DNA from: Desulfobacterales bacterium
GTDB lineage: Bacteria > Desulfobacterota > Desulfobacteria > Desulfobacterales > Desulfobacteraceae
Reading direction: 5' to 3'
Length of the DNA stretch: 50,800 nucleotides
NCBI GenBank assembly: GCA_022361395.1
Contig: JAKSAX010000434.1
Span: 1-50,800, forward strand
The position numbers and the translations under genes were made by a program. The notes beneath the pieces are model-generated. The model made no database searches. It was given only the letters and a program-made list of their open reading frames with translations, and had not been told where the DNA came from. Shown here one piece after another: positions 49,779 through 50,800 of this stretch (its first letter is position 1; every line of letters begins with the position of its first letter).

Positions 49779-50555
49779 ATGAACATCCAATGGCTGGGCA
49801 CGGCAGGATTTAAGATTCAAACGGCAGCGGCATCCTTTCTCACGGACCCTTATTTAAGCAGAAACAGCAGGGCTTTGCCCCGGCAGCCCCTGGCCCCCGA
49901 GGACCTGGCACCGGTGTCCCACATTTTTATTTCCCACGGCCATTTTGACCATCTCATGGATGTGCCGGCCATTGCCCGGCATACGGGTGCCCGGGTGATC
50001 TGCAGCCCAACCGCCGCCCACACCCTGGCTGACATGGGACTGGGGCCGGACAGGGTGATACCTGTGGGAAAAGACGGGTTTGAGATCAGCTTCAGCGGTG
50101 TCCGCGCCCGGGCGTTCTACAGCCGCCACGTCCGGTTTGACCTCAGGCTCCTGCTGACGACATTGATCAGGACCGGGCGGGAAATCCCTGAAATTCTTCC
50201 GCTGTTCCTCAAGTTTCCCTGCGGCCAGGTCCTGAGCTGGCGGTTTGAGGCAGAGGGGAAAACCGTCCATTTCTTCGGCTCCTGCGGTTCCACTGACAGG
50301 GAACTCAACGCTCTGGCTTCTCATCCCCTGGATATACTGCTGCTCCCCCTTCAGGGACATTCACGGATCTGTGACCTGGGGTTCCATTATGTCCGGGTAC
50401 TGAATCCCGGGCTCGTGATCCCCCACCACCAGGATGATTTTTTTCCTCCGGTTTCCCGGACGGTGGATATCAATCCTTTTACAGACCTGGTAAAAGGGGG
50501 CTGTCCCCGCACCCGGACCAGGGTGATGGCAGTGAATGAGGTTCTTTCCCTTTAA
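49779..50555 (+). CDS. metallo-beta-lactamase-fold hydrolase (UlaG-like)
   Basis: 258 residues, cytoplasmic. It begins with QWLGTAGFKIQTAAASFLTDPY, followed by the metal motif FISHGHFDHLMD (HxHxDH). Later elements are FYSRHVRFDL, HFFGSCGST and a final IPHHQDDFFPP with His. This is the L-ascorbate-6-phosphate lactonase/UlaG-like branch, whose substrates vary and are usually unknown. Ribosome site GGAAGGAAGGC lies just before the ATG. It is divergent from the double-UGA rhodanese with a 139-base gap. The other side is the zinc-ribbon gene, 104 bases downstream. Confidence 0.87.
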   Translation: MNIQWLGTAGFKIQTAAASFLTDPYLSRNSRALPRQPLAPEDLAPVSHIFISHGHFDHLMDVPAIARHTGARVICSPTAAHTLADMGLGPDRVIPVGKDGFEISFSGVRARAFYSRHVRFDLRLLLTTLIRTGREIPEILPLFLKFPCGQVLSWRFEAEGKTVHFFGSCGSTDRELNALASHPLDILLLPLQGHSRICDLGFHYVRVLNPGLVIPHHQDDFFPPVSRTVDINPFTDLVKGGCPRTRTRVMAVNEVLSL

Positions 50556-50594
50556 TTGCTTAAATCCCTTGACAATCTGAAAAAACGACACAAC

Positions 50595-50615
50595 TTTGTT
50601 TTTAAATGAAACAAA
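50595..50615. promoter_or_regulatory. inverted repeat upstream of the truncated zinc-ribbon gene
   Basis: TTTGTTT (50595-50601) and AAACAAA (50609-50615) are perfect seven-base arms with a seven-base spacer. They lie 45 bases before the start codon and next to an A+T-rich stretch with TATAAA-like boxes, so this is a possible operator. Confidence 0.4.
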
Positions 50616-50659
50616 AGTAAGGCAATGCTTATTATAAAATATAAAAATACGAGGTTGCC

Positions 50660-50800
50660 ATGAGTACATATCAATGCCAGAGATGCGGAAAAGTGTCACC
50701 AGATAAAAGCAAGATATGCGATTCCGGAGATGATGCAGGAGTCACCTCCCTTTATGTCTGTGAAGATTGTAACAAACAGAGCATGAGCGCCGAAGCCGTC
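50660..50800 (+). CDS. zinc-ribbon-repeat protein, 3' truncated by window edge
   Basis: Forty-seven residues are visible. YQCQRCGKVSPDKSKICDS and YVCEDCNKQSMSAEA repeat the layout C-x2-C-(G/N)-K of the complete 76-residue protein at 27450. The two are paralogs, but this one spaces its first two repeats somewhat further apart and lacks the C-x-P after the first. GAGG precedes the ATG by five bases. Metal binding is inferred from the cysteines; the role is unknown. An inverted repeat lies upstream. Confidence 0.75.
   Translation, partial: MSTYQCQRCGKVSPDKSKICDSGDDAGVTSLYVCEDCNKQSMSAEAV

Overview
The window reads as a chromosomal segment of a Gram-negative, anaerobic, sulfate-reducer-like bacterium of the Desulfobacterales (formerly Deltaproteobacteria) type. 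This is an inference from gene content, not a database match. The supports are a fatty-acyl-CoA degradation operon, many c-di-GMP and two-component proteins, a tungstate-binding protein, a YeiH transporter, a rubrerythrin-like protein, and in-frame UGA codons that look like selenocysteine (Sec), a trait common in that group. I see no rRNA, tRNA, CRISPR, insertion sequence or prophage, so the region looks like ordinary chromosome rather than an island.

Layout. 1-4042 (+): acyl-CoA catabolism operon (two acyl-CoA dehydrogenases, a hot-dog thioesterase, an AMACR-like class III CoA enzyme). 4055-4184: cluster of GC-rich hairpins. 4199-5792 (-): APC-type permease followed by an exported rhodanese whose catalytic Cys is UGA. 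5929-11842 (-): large dCache/GGDEF/EAL sensor preceded by an orphan DctP protein, then an orphan TupA-like protein. 12063-15915 (+): Ogt, Zn-dependent phospholipase C-like, MFS (Atg22-like), and a flavodoxin/LMW-phosphatase fusion lacking the catalytic Cys. 15905-18348 (-): cupin, PilZ protein and polyprenyl-phosphate sugar transferase. 18658-25154 (+): ABM monooxygenase, an Old Yellow Enzyme/UspA fusion, an MscS channel and a hybrid kinase. 25165-27295 (-): SelO and a ferritin-like protein. 27450-32049 (+): triple zinc-ribbon protein, then a coupled HDOD-kinase/MshEN-like/ParA-MinD set. 32053-35224: NAD salvage (pncB, pncA) around yeiH. 35243-35794 (-): SLOG-like protein. 36224-42721 (-): four-gene signalling operon (triple-receiver hybrid kinase, CheR, CheB, REC-GGDEF) joined by ATGA overlaps. 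43001-49325 (+): a 1405-residue PPDK-like phosphotransferase, a long GAPDH and a DUF3108 protein. 49322-49639 (-): a second UGA-containing rhodanese with two UGA codons. 49779 to the end (+): an MBL-fold hydrolase and a truncated zinc-ribbon paralog.

The most striking signal is the pair of rhodaneses. In one, UGA replaces the active-site Cys. In the other, UGA replaces both cysteines of the usual C-x-C-P motif, giving U-G-U-P. In both, a five-base-pair hairpin with the loop GGUCU follows the catalytic UGA at the same distance, and that loop matches the apical loop of the E. coli fdhF SECIS. Conventional gene calling would truncate both genes. Second-tier candidates are the PPDK-like protein without a PEP/pyruvate barrel, the receptor-less CheR/CheB operon whose kinase carries a tandem 28-residue coiled-coil repeat, the OYE-USP fusion, and the HDOD-kinase/MshEN/ParA operon.
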